Assembly (NCBI GenBank): GCA_947626395.1
Contig: CANQRU010000010.1
Location: 23,162-87,161 of the forward strand
Origin: an uncultured Lachnospiraceae bacterium
GTDB taxonomy: Bacteria > Bacillota > Clostridia > Lachnospirales > Lachnospiraceae
Direction: 5' to 3'
Length of the DNA: 64,000 nucleotides
The notes beneath the pieces are model-generated. The model was not told where the DNA came from and did no database searches. It saw only the letters and a list, made by a program, of their open reading frames with translations. Both the position numbers and the translations under genes were made by a program. Positions 8,901 through 17,072 of the stretch are shown here, one piece after another. The stretch's first letter is position 1. Each line of letters begins with the position of its first letter.

Positions 8901-9444
8901 TATATATAAGGATACTTTTTATTTCATGGATACCGATGATTCGATCTACCGCATGAACATGGACGGAAGCGGGCTGAGAAAAATTGCAGATCCGAATGAA
9001 CTGGGATGCACTTATATTTACGACATTAATTTTGTGGATGAATGGATGCTGGTAGACGCCTATTCATCGGTAATCGCGATCAATCTTAACGACGGCAGGA
9101 AGGTCGTAAATCCGGGTCTGGAGAACGGCGAGGTGACGCCGATCGAGCCAGTATCGCAGGCACAGAATGACAACAGCGAATACATACTGCCGGAAAGCGA
9201 TTCCAGGTATTATACGGCGGCTGAACTTAGGGGATACTCTGCCGATGAGCTCCGCCTTGCCAGGAACGAGATCTATGCACGGTACGGATGCACGTTTAAG
9301 TCAGCGGATCTGCAGGCGTACTTCGATTCCAAATCCTGGTACCGGAAGGGCACCAGGGCGGCGAGCAGCTTTTCAACTACCGAGTTCAATCCGTATGAGA
9401 GGGCTAATATTGATATGATCAAGAGTGTTGAGGCCGAAAAATAG
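5980..9444 (+). CDS. Transmembrane Ser/Thr protein kinase with DUF5050 and YARHG exterior
   Basis: About 1154 residues from ATG 5980; a TTG at 5965 is an alternative start. Order: a four-Cys zinc ribbon (C6, C9, C22, C25); a kinase domain at about 47-320 with GQGGFG (57-62), K79, HRD (D193), N198 and DFG (211-213); one transmembrane helix at about 379-400; a long outside region of repeated DGWLYY/IYRMN-type strands (DUF5050, probably a beta-propeller); and a C-terminal YARHG domain (ARNEIYARYG). The usual Lys after the catalytic Asp is Thr (HRDVTPDN), a variant also seen in clostridial kinases. It is first in a seven-gene FHA/PP2C operon, and its outside region is a candidate sensor for the cell surface. 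Confidence 0.9.
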   Translation: MSNDLCYNCFREKPEDTAGSSCPYCGYDPNTDLHKYPLALPGGTILAGRYILGRVLGQGGFGITYVAQDWQTKSLVAVKEYLPDTMATRTGGASVSPYSGEREESFRYGKECFLQEAQTLAEFIGNPNIVRIHSYFEENGTAYFVMDYVAGISFQKYIENNGGKISWEDAERILLPVMTALGAVHSRGIIHRDVTPDNIYITADGTVKLLDFGAARYSLGNQSRSLDVVLKHGFAPKEQYTRKGRQSSYTDVYSLAATFYYAVTGRTPPDSVDRVDEDDLFSPSSLGIKIPKQVEDAILKGMSVQAADRFQTMDDFRAALTGKAGQDTEDSADHIRSDDPGKDISETLKESIEEKSIGGKEISTNDGWNDRKSGSRKWLRPVALGAVGVLVLAIVLAVVPRGKKEAAYQGDTTRTTAAAAGSDGRRLTGGQGNGAAVSGGSQSGTATETVTGNTSGNLSNGGYLCSQGSAVYMWLPGSGMIHVLANGGGDAEVYKEGDISAVSMVNDMLYFLDADHQVCRMNRDGSQEEVLLTGSDTGDIWNLIMSEKAAYIVCIGSSGTHIYRSELDVSGRLGDTREITDNCYNINSVVLDDGWLYYPDRTTYGKDICRIPADGSEEPEVLCSFDGVCASLVEEGGYLYAAVSPNNIYRIDPQDGSEELLAAQVGGDGSSVSTLNVYRGNVLCAVSYPPADDRTNCLVRISSGVQKVIYQAAASESLSDINLADTDPNAIKVMALIDNGVGTRILLTDMNGSDASVYGAASSGIEGNIQANLVNGSFAVEDEDSYYYAIRSGIVKVDKSSGNAVILTGRDAEYLNVYGDSLYYLSNGDLWGIGKDGRDEACLLEGQKYESMIIVDGYCYVYNGDPGCLTRIPLNSNSSANVVADDMLGEEKYLILDDYVYYCDDADMDVYRVHTDGSGREFLCKDLGHWPNFYDDWIYWSDLTGGIWRMRLDGSRVETSWTRTGGVSCCWNLAIYKDTFYFMDTDDSIYRMNMDGSGLRKIADPNELGCTYIYDINFVDEWMLVDAYSSVIAINLNDGRKVVNPGLENGEVTPIEPVSQAQNDNSEYILPESDSRYYTAAELRGYSADELRLARNEIYARYGCTFKSADLQAYFDSKSWYRKGTRAASSFSTTEFNPYERANIDMIKSVEAEK

Positions 9445-9502
9445 AAAAGCCGAAGATCAATGGCGCAGGATAAGCCCGGAAATGGGGGAAGGAAAGGGAA
9501 CC

Positions 9503-10900
9503 ATGGGGAACCGGACATTTTTTGTGAAGGCCGGCAGCAAGGTCTCCAGGATCACCTGGAAGGATGTTTTCTCGGAGTACAGAGTAAAACACTCAAAGCA
9601 GGATCTGGAGTATGCGCTTTTGGCGGGAAGTTCGCTCGATACGGCGACGGATGCTACTATGCTGCAGAAATGGCAGAGACCCTGGATTTTTTATCCGTTG
9701 CTGAAAGGCGGAATCGCGCTGATCGTGCTGATCTATGTGCTGCTTTACGGATCTTTCCTGCTGTTCGGCATGTCGGCCGTGTCCCTGATCCAGATGGCAG
9801 AGATCATTCCGCCGCTGATACCGCCCCTGATCCTGCTGGTGTTTTTCTGGGAGATGAATATTCCCCGCAATCTGTCTATCTATGAGGTGCTGGGAATCTT
9901 CCTGGTCGGCGGGCTTCTGTCCTTTACAGTCACTGGGTTTATGTTCCGGATGATAGACAGCGGTCTTCCCGCCGGGTACGCAGCTTTGCGGGAAGAACCG
10001 GCCAAGCTGGCGGCATCGGTGATCTTTCTAGCATTTCTGAGCAGAAAGAAGAAAATATACGGCATTACCGGTCTGGCGGTCGGGGCGGCGGTAGGCGCCG
10101 GATTCGGTGCGTTTGAATCGGTTTCTTATGCGATCGATTCAGCGGTGACGATCGATTCGATGGTATGGAACCAGCTTCTGCGGGGCGTACTTGCGCTGGG
10201 CGGCCATACGCTGTATTGCGCTCCCTATACGGCGGCAATTGCCCTGCATATGAAAGATGGCAGGATGAGCGGCGAAAGCTTTCTGAACGCTGACTTTGCC
10301 CTTGCGTTCCTGTTCTCCTGCGCAGCCCATTTCTGCTGGAATACGGCGTTTTTCGATTCGGACGTTCTGGAGTTTGCCAAGATGGTCGCGATTACGGCGG
10401 CGCTATGGATGTTTGTGTTAAAGATTCTGCAGAAATGTCTCTACCAGGTAACGCAGGCTGCGGCCGCAGCGGGCGGACAGCTTCCGGTGGGCGGCACGGC
10501 ATTCGGACGGGCCGCTTATAGCACAGTTAAAAAACAGGCGGCAGGGAAAGAGGCAGGACAGGCTGCGGGTACGCTCCGTTTGCGTTGTGTTCGGGGAAGC
10601 CTGCAGGGAAACGTCTGGGATGTGCCGGCAGGAAAGACGGTCACTGTGGGAAGAAGCGCTGATTGCGGCGTCTGTTTTCCGGATGCCGCCGCGGGTGTCA
10701 GCCGGCATCACTGCAGCGTTCAGTACACGGAATTTGGCTGGACCGTGAAGGATCTGAATTCCAGCTACGGGACATTCCTGGATAGGAAGACACAAGTGCT
10801 TCCGGATACAGAGATCAGGCTTCGTTCAGATAATCTGATCTATATAGGAGGAAAGGAAAACGTACTGCAGGTCACCATTTTCCAAGGCGACAGCAGATAA
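9503..10900 (+). CDS. PrsW-like intramembrane metalloprotease with C-terminal FHA domain
   Basis: About 465 residues from ATG 9503, preceded by an AAGGGA site. Multiple membrane helices lie between residues 65 and 345. PrsW-type motifs are present: EExxK at 164-168 (EEPAK), FESV with E205, H235 (GGHTLY) and H276 (AAHFCWN), which would hold a catalytic metal in the membrane. After a cytoplasmic linker an FHA domain (about 375-460) carries GRS, SRHH and NSSYGTF, the phosphothreonine-binding signature. PrsW in Bacillus cleaves an anti-sigma factor; the target here is unknown. Docking onto the neighbouring kinase or its phosphorylated substrates through FHA is inferred. Confidence 0.85.
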   Translation: MGNRTFFVKAGSKVSRITWKDVFSEYRVKHSKQDLEYALLAGSSLDTATDATMLQKWQRPWIFYPLLKGGIALIVLIYVLLYGSFLLFGMSAVSLIQMAEIIPPLIPPLILLVFFWEMNIPRNLSIYEVLGIFLVGGLLSFTVTGFMFRMIDSGLPAGYAALREEPAKLAASVIFLAFLSRKKKIYGITGLAVGAAVGAGFGAFESVSYAIDSAVTIDSMVWNQLLRGVLALGGHTLYCAPYTAAIALHMKDGRMSGESFLNADFALAFLFSCAAHFCWNTAFFDSDVLEFAKMVAITAALWMFVLKILQKCLYQVTQAAAAAGGQLPVGGTAFGRAAYSTVKKQAAGKEAGQAAGTLRLRCVRGSLQGNVWDVPAGKTVTVGRSADCGVCFPDAAAGVSRHHCSVQYTEFGWTVKDLNSSYGTFLDRKTQVLPDTEIRLRSDNLIYIGGKENVLQVTIFQGDSR

Positions 10901-10924
10901 AAATTATATTCAAGGAGGTCAACA

Positions 10925-11587
10925 ATGCCGAAGACAGAATGTGGAAGAGGTCATATTTATGATACGGATCTGTATCCGTCCTGCCCGTACTGCAATGGAG
11001 GCGGAAAGATGATTTCTTTTGATGACGTGGGGAAGACCGCACCTCTCGGCGGGGGAGAAAGCCTGGGAGGTGGCATGTCGGATCAGCCGCGTACGTCGTT
11101 GGGAAAGACGGAGGCGCTTCGTCCTGCACAGATGGAGCCGGCATCAAGGAAAACCGTCGCTCCGGAAGAATACCGTAACCGGGAGGAGAAGGAGAATAAG
11201 ACGGTCAGCTTAAGCCGTAAGAAGATGGACATAGAGCCGGTCGTCGGCTGGCTGGTCTGCATCGATGGCGCCGACAAGGGGAAAGATTATCGTCTTCTTG
11301 ACAAGCAGAATACCGTCGGCCGCAGTTCAGAAATGGATGTCTGCATTAAAGGGGACAATACGATTTCCCGTGACAGGCACGCGAGGATCGCTTATGATTC
11401 CCGCCATAATTATTTTACGCTGATTCCGGCGGAAAGCACCAATAATATTTACGTCAATGATGAACCGGTCTATATGCCGGTGAAGCTTGAGCCGTACGAC
11501 TGCATCGAATTCGGTGAGAGTAAATTTGTTCTGGTCGCTCTGTGCGGCGAGCGTTTTAACTGGCAAGACGGTTTACAGGGAAGGTGA
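10925..11587 (+). CDS. Zinc-ribbon FHA-domain protein
   Basis: 220 residues, no membrane segment. The N-terminus has CGRGHIYD and CPYC, a small Cys/His metal site like the one that starts the kinase. A polar linker of about 80 residues follows, containing several Thr (KTAPLG, GKTEALR, KTVAPEE, NKTVSL) that could be phosphorylated. The FHA domain lies at about 105-205 (VGRSSEMDV, ISRDRHARIAYD, STNNIYVND). In known systems such small FHA proteins are both kinase substrates and adaptors; that role is inferred here. AAGGAGG precedes the ATG. Confidence 0.88.
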   Translation: MPKTECGRGHIYDTDLYPSCPYCNGGGKMISFDDVGKTAPLGGGESLGGGMSDQPRTSLGKTEALRPAQMEPASRKTVAPEEYRNREEKENKTVSLSRKKMDIEPVVGWLVCIDGADKGKDYRLLDKQNTVGRSSEMDVCIKGDNTISRDRHARIAYDSRHNYFTLIPAESTNNIYVNDEPVYMPVKLEPYDCIEFGESKFVLVALCGERFNWQDGLQGR

Positions 11588-11593
11588 CGGCAC

Positions 11594-12430
11594 ATGTGGA
11601 TTTTTTCCGGAAAGAAACAGAAAACGCCGCCTAAACCGGCGGATCTGTCTGCACCTGATACGCCGTCCAGACGGAGGCTCAGTTATCAGGTCGCTTCTCT
11701 GCAGGGGATCGGAAGGAGAGAACGTCAAGAGGATGATTTTCTGATCATCAACGGCGACGATGTCGTTGAGATGGGCGCGAAGGGTCTTCTTGCTGCCGTT
11801 GCGGATGGAATGGGCGGCATGAAGGACGGCAGCCTGGCGAGCAGGACAGCGATCGAATGTCTGCAGAGCGGTTTTGACGGGCTGGACCGCAGCACGGATC
11901 TGGCGGACCAGCTTTCAGACATTGTGTTCCGGGCTGGCGGGCAGATCCGCGCGCTGCTGGGCGGAGACGGCGGAAGTACGGTGGTCGTCTGCCTGATCTT
12001 CGGGGAGAAGCTGTATTTTGTCAGTGTCGGAGACAGCTATCTGTATCTGAAGCGGGGCACGCAGCTTTACCGTCTGAACCGGGAGCATACGTATCGCAGC
12101 TTGCTGTATCTGCAGCAGATTCGTTCCGGAAAGATGGATCCGAAGGCGGCGGAGGAAGACAAGGAATCGGGAGCGCTTGTTCAGTTCCTGGGTATGAGCG
12201 GGATGGATGAAATCGACGGTTTTAAACACCCTTATCCGTTAAAGGACGGCGATGTGCTGCTTTTGTGTTCGGACGGTGTCGGCGGCGTCCTTTCCGAGGA
12301 GCAGATCCTTGGCTGCCTGAGCTGGCCGAAGCCGACGGAAATATGCGCGAATCTGGAGGAGAACGTGCTGAAGCAGGGACTCTCTTACCAGGATAACTAT
12401 ACGGCGGTTGTGGTCCGCTGTGGATATTAA
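11594..12430 (+). CDS. PP2C-family Ser/Thr phosphatase
   Basis: 278 residues. PP2C motifs in order: GRRERQEDDF, ADGMGGMKDG (metal-binding Asp-Gly), VSVGDSYLYLKRG, LLLCSDGVGG and DNYTAVVV (final metal-binding Asp). It begins six bases after the FHA gene. It should reverse phosphorylation by the kinase at the head of the operon. It differs from the second PP2C of the operon in having an N-terminal basic stretch (FSGKKQKTPPKP) and no receptor-like extension. No signal peptide, so cytoplasmic. Confidence 0.92.
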   Translation: MWIFSGKKQKTPPKPADLSAPDTPSRRRLSYQVASLQGIGRRERQEDDFLIINGDDVVEMGAKGLLAAVADGMGGMKDGSLASRTAIECLQSGFDGLDRSTDLADQLSDIVFRAGGQIRALLGGDGGSTVVVCLIFGEKLYFVSVGDSYLYLKRGTQLYRLNREHTYRSLLYLQQIRSGKMDPKAAEEDKESGALVQFLGMSGMDEIDGFKHPYPLKDGDVLLLCSDGVGGVLSEEQILGCLSWPKPTEICANLEENVLKQGLSYQDNYTAVVVRCGY

Positions 12431-12448
12431 ACAGAGGGGAGATTTCAG

Positions 12449-13765
12449 ATGAAAAAGAAAAGAGGTTTTTTGCTGTTAACGTGTTTGTTTATGGTAAGTT
12501 CGGTGATCCTGTCTTCGGCCAGCAGCTTCCGTACAGAGGTGAGAGAGAGCGTGGCTGCCATTGCCACTTATCTGGAAATCGACGGCGTGGGAGATCTCTA
12601 TAGTTCCGGCACGTGCTTTTTTGTGGGAAAGAAGGACGAGAATCCGCAGTATCTGGTAACGAACAATCACGTGATAGCGGATTATATTGATTTCGGATCC
12701 GGCGAGGCGCAGACCCTCACTTTGGAGGATGGTTCGCAGCATGCTGTAAGAGTCACGATGCGGGTTTACTATGACGCCAACGATTATGAAGAAGCTTATG
12801 TGGTCGCTCATGACGAGATCAAAGATATTGCTGTGCTGCGGCTGGGCAATCCTACCATGAAGCGCAAGGCGATCGTTCTGGAGATACCCACGGAAAATGT
12901 CGTAGGAGCGACGGTGTACGCAGTCGGATATCCCGGTCTCTCAGATAATGCAGCCATGTCTCCGGTATCCCAGTGGGGAGTAACGGACGCCACCGTTACG
13001 ACGGGAACCGTCAGCCGTCTGCTGACCGCTTCCGGAACCGGCGTTCGTCAGCTTCAGCTGGACGCCGTCATTCAGCATGGAAATTCCGGCGGTCCGCTTG
13101 TGAACGTCGACGGATATCTTATCGGCATTAACGCCAGTGGGGTTACCAATACGTCTGTGACCGGAAACAGTATTGAGATCGAGAGCGTCAATTACGCGAT
13201 CAATATCGAAGAACTGATTCCCATGCTGGACAATAATGGTGTGCCGTATGAGATCCGGCCTGATAAGAATCTGGTGTTGCCGCTGATTTTGGGCGGCGCG
13301 GCTGTGATCGTCCTTTTGGTGGTATTGGTTATCGCTTTGGCAGGCAGGAAGAAGACGACGGCAAAGAATACTTCACCGGCTTCACCGGAACAGATCGCGC
13401 CGGGAAACGGCGCAGTGGGGAGTATCCACCCCGCGGCCGCTCTGCATCCTGCGATACGTTCTATGGCGGTCCAGCATAACGGCGGAAGGATTTCGATCGG
13501 AAATGATCCGGTTCTGATCGGCAGGGATACAACTGCCTGCAAGATCGTCTATAAAGAGGGGACGCCGGGAATCAGCGCGAGGCACTGTTCTGTTGTCTGG
13601 GAACCGCAGACCGGCGATTTCCTGCTGACGGATCTGCGGTCAACATACGGAACTTATCTGTCTGACGGACAAAAACTTACGCCGGGTGTTCCGTACCGGT
13701 TAAGGGCCGGCGACAGCTTCTATCTGGGAGAACCGGCGAATACGCTTCGGGTCGAGATGGGGTAA
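12449..13765 (+). CDS. Extracytoplasmic trypsin-like serine protease with FHA domain inside the cell
   Basis: 438 residues. It has an N-terminal signal or anchor (residues 5-25) and an S1/HtrA-type protease domain with a full triad: H74 (TNNHVIAD), D126 (KDIAVL) and S213 (GNSGGP). A transmembrane helix (about 276-299) and an FHA domain (about 345-438; IGRD, SARHCSVV, LRSTYGTY) follow. There is no PDZ domain. The layout places the protease outside and the FHA domain inside, so it could link phosphorylation in the cell to proteolysis outside; that coupling is inferred. Confidence 0.9.
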   Translation: MKKKRGFLLLTCLFMVSSVILSSASSFRTEVRESVAAIATYLEIDGVGDLYSSGTCFFVGKKDENPQYLVTNNHVIADYIDFGSGEAQTLTLEDGSQHAVRVTMRVYYDANDYEEAYVVAHDEIKDIAVLRLGNPTMKRKAIVLEIPTENVVGATVYAVGYPGLSDNAAMSPVSQWGVTDATVTTGTVSRLLTASGTGVRQLQLDAVIQHGNSGGPLVNVDGYLIGINASGVTNTSVTGNSIEIESVNYAINIEELIPMLDNNGVPYEIRPDKNLVLPLILGGAAVIVLLVVLVIALAGRKKTTAKNTSPASPEQIAPGNGAVGSIHPAAALHPAIRSMAVQHNGGRISIGNDPVLIGRDTTACKIVYKEGTPGISARHCSVVWEPQTGDFLLTDLRSTYGTYLSDGQKLTPGVPYRLRAGDSFYLGEPANTLRVEMG

Positions 13766-13771
13766 CTGTCT

Positions 13772-14497
13772 ATGAAGATGGATGGATTCCTTTACACCAG
13801 CCAGGGAGGAAGGGAATATAATGAGGACTCGGTCTCGTTCCGCTGCGAAGGAGATACAGGTATTTTCGTGGCGGCGGACGGACTTGGCGGTCATGATAAC
13901 GGTGCATTGGCGTCTTCCTGCGTGGTAGATACGCTGTTGGAAGCGTGGAATGCAAAATCGCAGGCTGGGGAAGAACGCCGGCAATGGCTGCTCTTACAGA
14001 TCGAACAGGCCAACCAGAAGCTACTCACGCTTCAGAAAGAGGCTAATTCCAGGATGCGCAGCACGGTCTCGGCGCTTTTGATCGACGGCGGCCAGGCAGT
14101 CTGGGGACATGTGGGCGATTCCCGCCTGTATTATTGCCATGACAGCGGTATATGCAGGGTCACGGAGGATCATTCGGTTGCTTATAAAAAATATAAGGCC
14201 GGAGAGATCACCAAACAGCAGATCGGTCAGGATGAAGATCAGCCCAGTCTTCTGAGAGCGCTTGGAAATCCCGACAGGAATGAACCGGATCTGGACGGTG
14301 CGGCGTTAGAAAACGGAGACGCGTTTTTGCTCTGTACGGACGGTGTATGGGAGTATTTGGATGATGAAGAAATCCTCATTGATCTTTTGAAGGCGGAAAC
14401 AGCGCAGGAATGGGCGGAGTTGCTCCTCCTGCGTGTGATTGCCCGCGTTCGTCCGGATCACGATAATCTAAGCCTGATAACGGTTTTGATAGAGTAA
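13772..14497 (+). CDS. PP2C-family Ser/Thr phosphatase (second in operon)
   Basis: 241 residues, the typical length of a stand-alone bacterial PP2C. Motifs: GGREYNEDSV, AADGLGGHDNG, WGHVGDSRLYY, HSVAYKKYKAGEI, LLCTDGVWEYL and DNLSLITV, giving the complete metal-binding set. It begins six bases after the serine protease gene. Having two phosphatases with one kinase suggests separate targets or locations, but the sequence does not decide this. Confidence 0.93.
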   Translation: MKMDGFLYTSQGGREYNEDSVSFRCEGDTGIFVAADGLGGHDNGALASSCVVDTLLEAWNAKSQAGEERRQWLLLQIEQANQKLLTLQKEANSRMRSTVSALLIDGGQAVWGHVGDSRLYYCHDSGICRVTEDHSVAYKKYKAGEITKQQIGQDEDQPSLLRALGNPDRNEPDLDGAALENGDAFLLCTDGVWEYLDDEEILIDLLKAETAQEWAELLLLRVIARVRPDHDNLSLITVLIE

Positions 14498-14521
14498 TGC
14501 TATGCGAGGGAGGAACCTTCA

Positions 14522-16303
14522 GTGAGAAGACGTTTGTTTATTTTTTGGCTGACAATGCTGGCAATGTCCTGGACGGTATGCCTGACGGCCGTCGCTTCGG
14601 CTGTGGGGGACGCGGCTGCGGAAGAGACGGCGTCTGACGGAGCGGACACGGAGGCAGGAACTTTGGCATCGGCGGAGGAACGTTCGGGAGAGACAGCCGC
14701 GGAGATGGGGAATCTGTCGTATGGTCCGCGGCTGACAACGGTTTCGGCATACGGAATAGACAATAAGCTGTATACGTTCGTGCAGGCAGAGGGGGAGCAT
14801 GATCCGGCGCAGATGAAGGCATCTCTGAAGCTTGAGAATAATACTCTGTTGGATGCGATGACAGATCCTAAGAAATTAACGGATTGCGACACGATTGTCC
14901 GTTATCTCCTGATGGTCGATTTGTCCGGCTCCATGCGGAAGTATTCATCCGTGATAGAACCGTTCATTTATTCGTTAATGGAGCAGGAGAAACAGGATGT
15001 TGTATTCACGGTAGCGGGTTTTGGAGAGAAATTTGAGCAGGTTCACGAGAATCTGACGGATCCCGCAGCTGTTGCAGATGCCGTCCGTAATCTGGAATAT
15101 AATCAAATGCTGACGGATCCCTATAACGGTCTTGTTTATGCGCTGAATTATATCGGTTCCACATCCAGGCTTGGAGGCGATCTGGTTAATCTGGTCATTA
15201 TCACGGATGGAGTTCCGGATCTCGGCAAGCAGGGAGAGGAAGAACAGACGGCTGAGAAAGCTGCGGCAGAGACGACTCTGATGGCCCTGGGCGAATCAGC
15301 GGAAACGGTTGTGCATACGGTATGCGTATCGGAATGGGATGACCTGGCGCAGCAGACGTTGTCGCAGGGGAGCGGCCTGGATCTTATGATTACAGACGCT
15401 GAAGACGCGGAGAGCGCCGGAAAAGAAATGGCAGAGTTTATCGACGGGCTGTATCGTATCGATTTCCCCTGCCCGGCGCATTCAGCCATGGAACGGTTCC
15501 CTGTGGAGATGCGTTTTGTTGGCCGGATCAACAATAATATCGCGGTTTCCGAGACCCGGATCTCTGGTGTTACGGTACTGCGCAGCGGAGTTGCCGCACC
15601 GGTCGTTCCTTCGAAGCAGGAACAGACGGAAGGCGCGGAGAATGGCGAGACGCCTTCGGAGCCGGCCTCTTCAGCGGCTGAAGGCGATTTGCCGGAGATA
15701 ACGGTTCCCGCGACAGAGAATCCGATGGAGACAGAGAGCGTATCGGGAACGGAAGATTCGTCAGAAACAGAGACTGCTCCGGAAACAGATGCAGACGGGA
15801 CGATATCCGAAGGGGAATCATCGGATGCGGCTTCGCTGCCTGATAACGAGGCGGATGATCCAGAGAATGGCGGCGGAAAACGAAAGCTGTTTTTGATCCT
15901 GGGGATCGCGGCAGGGGTTCTGCTGGCGGCCGTCGCCGCGGTTTTGGTATTTCTTAAGGGGAAGAACAGGAAAGCGGGAGAGAATGGCGGGTCTCATGAC
16001 GGCAGCGGAATATTCATGAAAATGGAAGTCATTTCCGGCAGGTATGCTGGTTCCAGAACGACATTCCTGCTGAAGGATCAGCTCTTGATCGGGAGCGGGA
16101 AAAACTGTGATATGATCTGGAACGATGCAGGGGTGGCTCCGCAGAATACAAGAGTATTCCTGAAGGATCAGGTCGTCTATGTGGAGGATCTGAATTCGCC
16201 GGAAGGAACCTTCCTTTGCGGAATGCGGATATATTCACCGAACCGTCTTCGGAGCGGAAATGATATTTCCATAGGCGGTGTCAGTTTCCGGCTGCGGTTC
16301 TGA
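14522..16303 (+). CDS. VWA-domain membrane protein with cytoplasmic FHA domain
   Basis: 593 residues from GTG 14522 with GGGAGG upstream. A signal peptide (about 1-27) and an acidic spacer precede a von Willebrand A domain (about 125-330). The MIDAS begins at D133 (DLSGSM), with a conserved Thr/Asp further on (IITDGVPD). A long Ser/Thr/Glu-rich stalk follows, then a transmembrane helix (about 455-477) and an FHA domain (about 495-593; LIGSGKNCD, NSPEGTF). In this FHA domain the SxxH part is changed (APQNTR in place of SRxH), so phosphopeptide binding may be weak. It is the last gene of the kinase operon. Confidence 0.88.
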   Translation: MRRRLFIFWLTMLAMSWTVCLTAVASAVGDAAAEETASDGADTEAGTLASAEERSGETAAEMGNLSYGPRLTTVSAYGIDNKLYTFVQAEGEHDPAQMKASLKLENNTLLDAMTDPKKLTDCDTIVRYLLMVDLSGSMRKYSSVIEPFIYSLMEQEKQDVVFTVAGFGEKFEQVHENLTDPAAVADAVRNLEYNQMLTDPYNGLVYALNYIGSTSRLGGDLVNLVIITDGVPDLGKQGEEEQTAEKAAAETTLMALGESAETVVHTVCVSEWDDLAQQTLSQGSGLDLMITDAEDAESAGKEMAEFIDGLYRIDFPCPAHSAMERFPVEMRFVGRINNNIAVSETRISGVTVLRSGVAAPVVPSKQEQTEGAENGETPSEPASSAAEGDLPEITVPATENPMETESVSGTEDSSETETAPETDADGTISEGESSDAASLPDNEADDPENGGGKRKLFLILGIAAGVLLAAVAAVLVFLKGKNRKAGENGGSHDGSGIFMKMEVISGRYAGSRTTFLLKDQLLIGSGKNCDMIWNDAGVAPQNTRVFLKDQVVYVEDLNSPEGTFLCGMRIYSPNRLRSGNDISIGGVSFRLRF

Positions 16304-16334
16304 TGGTATTCCGAAATGTATACAGTACAGGAGT

Positions 16335-16367
16335 AAAAAAGGCGGCGGAGAGATCTGCCGCTTTTTT
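16335..16367 (+). terminator. Terminator of the kinase/FHA operon
   Basis: AAAAAG-GCGGC pairs with GCCGC-TTTTTT around a 10-nt loop. Confidence 0.8.
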
Positions 16368-16463
16368 GATACTTTTTTCGTGCGGTGTAATTTATGGGAA
16401 AATAGTAATCATTCCACATCATCCCGGACGTTACAGTATATGAGGGGACGCCCTCCGGAGGAA

Positions 16464-17072
16464 ATGACATTGACGCGCGAAGATGAACTGATGAAACGAA
16501 TAGAGGCCGGCGACGGAAAGGCGGCGGAGGAACTGGTGGAAATGTACTACGGCCGGATCCTGCGGTACTGTCTCTGGCATGTGCCGGACAGAACGCTTGC
16601 GGAGGACGCCGCGCAGGAGACCTTTTTAAAGGCGATCCGATACTTTGACCGGTACGTCCACCGGGGGCATTTCAAAGCCTTTCTTTATAAGGTGGCGGGA
16701 AATGTCTGCGCGGATATGCGGCGGAAGCGCTGGAACGGGGAAGTGCCGTTAGAGGGAGAGGAATTGCGCGGGAGAGCGAATGGAAATGAGGATCCGGCCA
16801 TGGAAGGCGGACTATCGGGAGACTGTGAGGCAGCGGAATCCGCATATATGGAGGAAGGGTTCGCTCAGGCGGAGTCGGCCCTGGCGCTCCGGCAGATGGT
16901 GTCCAAACTGCCGCTGCAGCAGCGGGAGATCGTGATCCTGCGGTTCGGACAGGAACTGACCCTGCGGGAGATCGCCGCGGTGACGGAGACGCCACTTCGG
17001 ACTGTGCAGTCGCGGCTGAGGGCTGCGCTGAAGGAGCTTCGGAGGCAGATGGAAGACGGAGGTGAGAGATGA
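16464..17072 (+). CDS. ECF-type RNA polymerase sigma factor
   Basis: About 202 residues. Region 2 is seen in EDELMKRIEAGDGKAAEELVEMYYGRILRYC and AEDAAQETFLKAIRYF; region 4 in LPLQQREIVILRFGQELTLREIAAV and TVQSRLRAALKEL. Between them lies a Gly/Glu-rich insertion of about 45 residues. The ATG at 16464 is only two bases from GGAGG; the TTG at 16470 has better spacing and may be the true start. The longer open frame upstream overlaps the previous terminator and is not used. The next gene overlaps by four bases. The order sigma factor, membrane protein, ABC ATPase, ABC permease recalls the sigY-yxlCDEFG arrangement of Bacillus. Confidence 0.88.
   Translation: MTLTREDELMKRIEAGDGKAAEELVEMYYGRILRYCLWHVPDRTLAEDAAQETFLKAIRYFDRYVHRGHFKAFLYKVAGNVCADMRRKRWNGEVPLEGEELRGRANGNEDPAMEGGLSGDCEAAESAYMEEGFAQAESALALRQMVSKLPLQQREIVILRFGQELTLREIAAVTETPLRTVQSRLRAALKELRRQMEDGGER

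Noticed and set aside
5980..16303. Type VII (ESX) secretion locus
   Set aside because: FHA, kinase and PP2C genes are present, but no WXG100 substrate, EssC/EccC ATPase or YukD-like protein.
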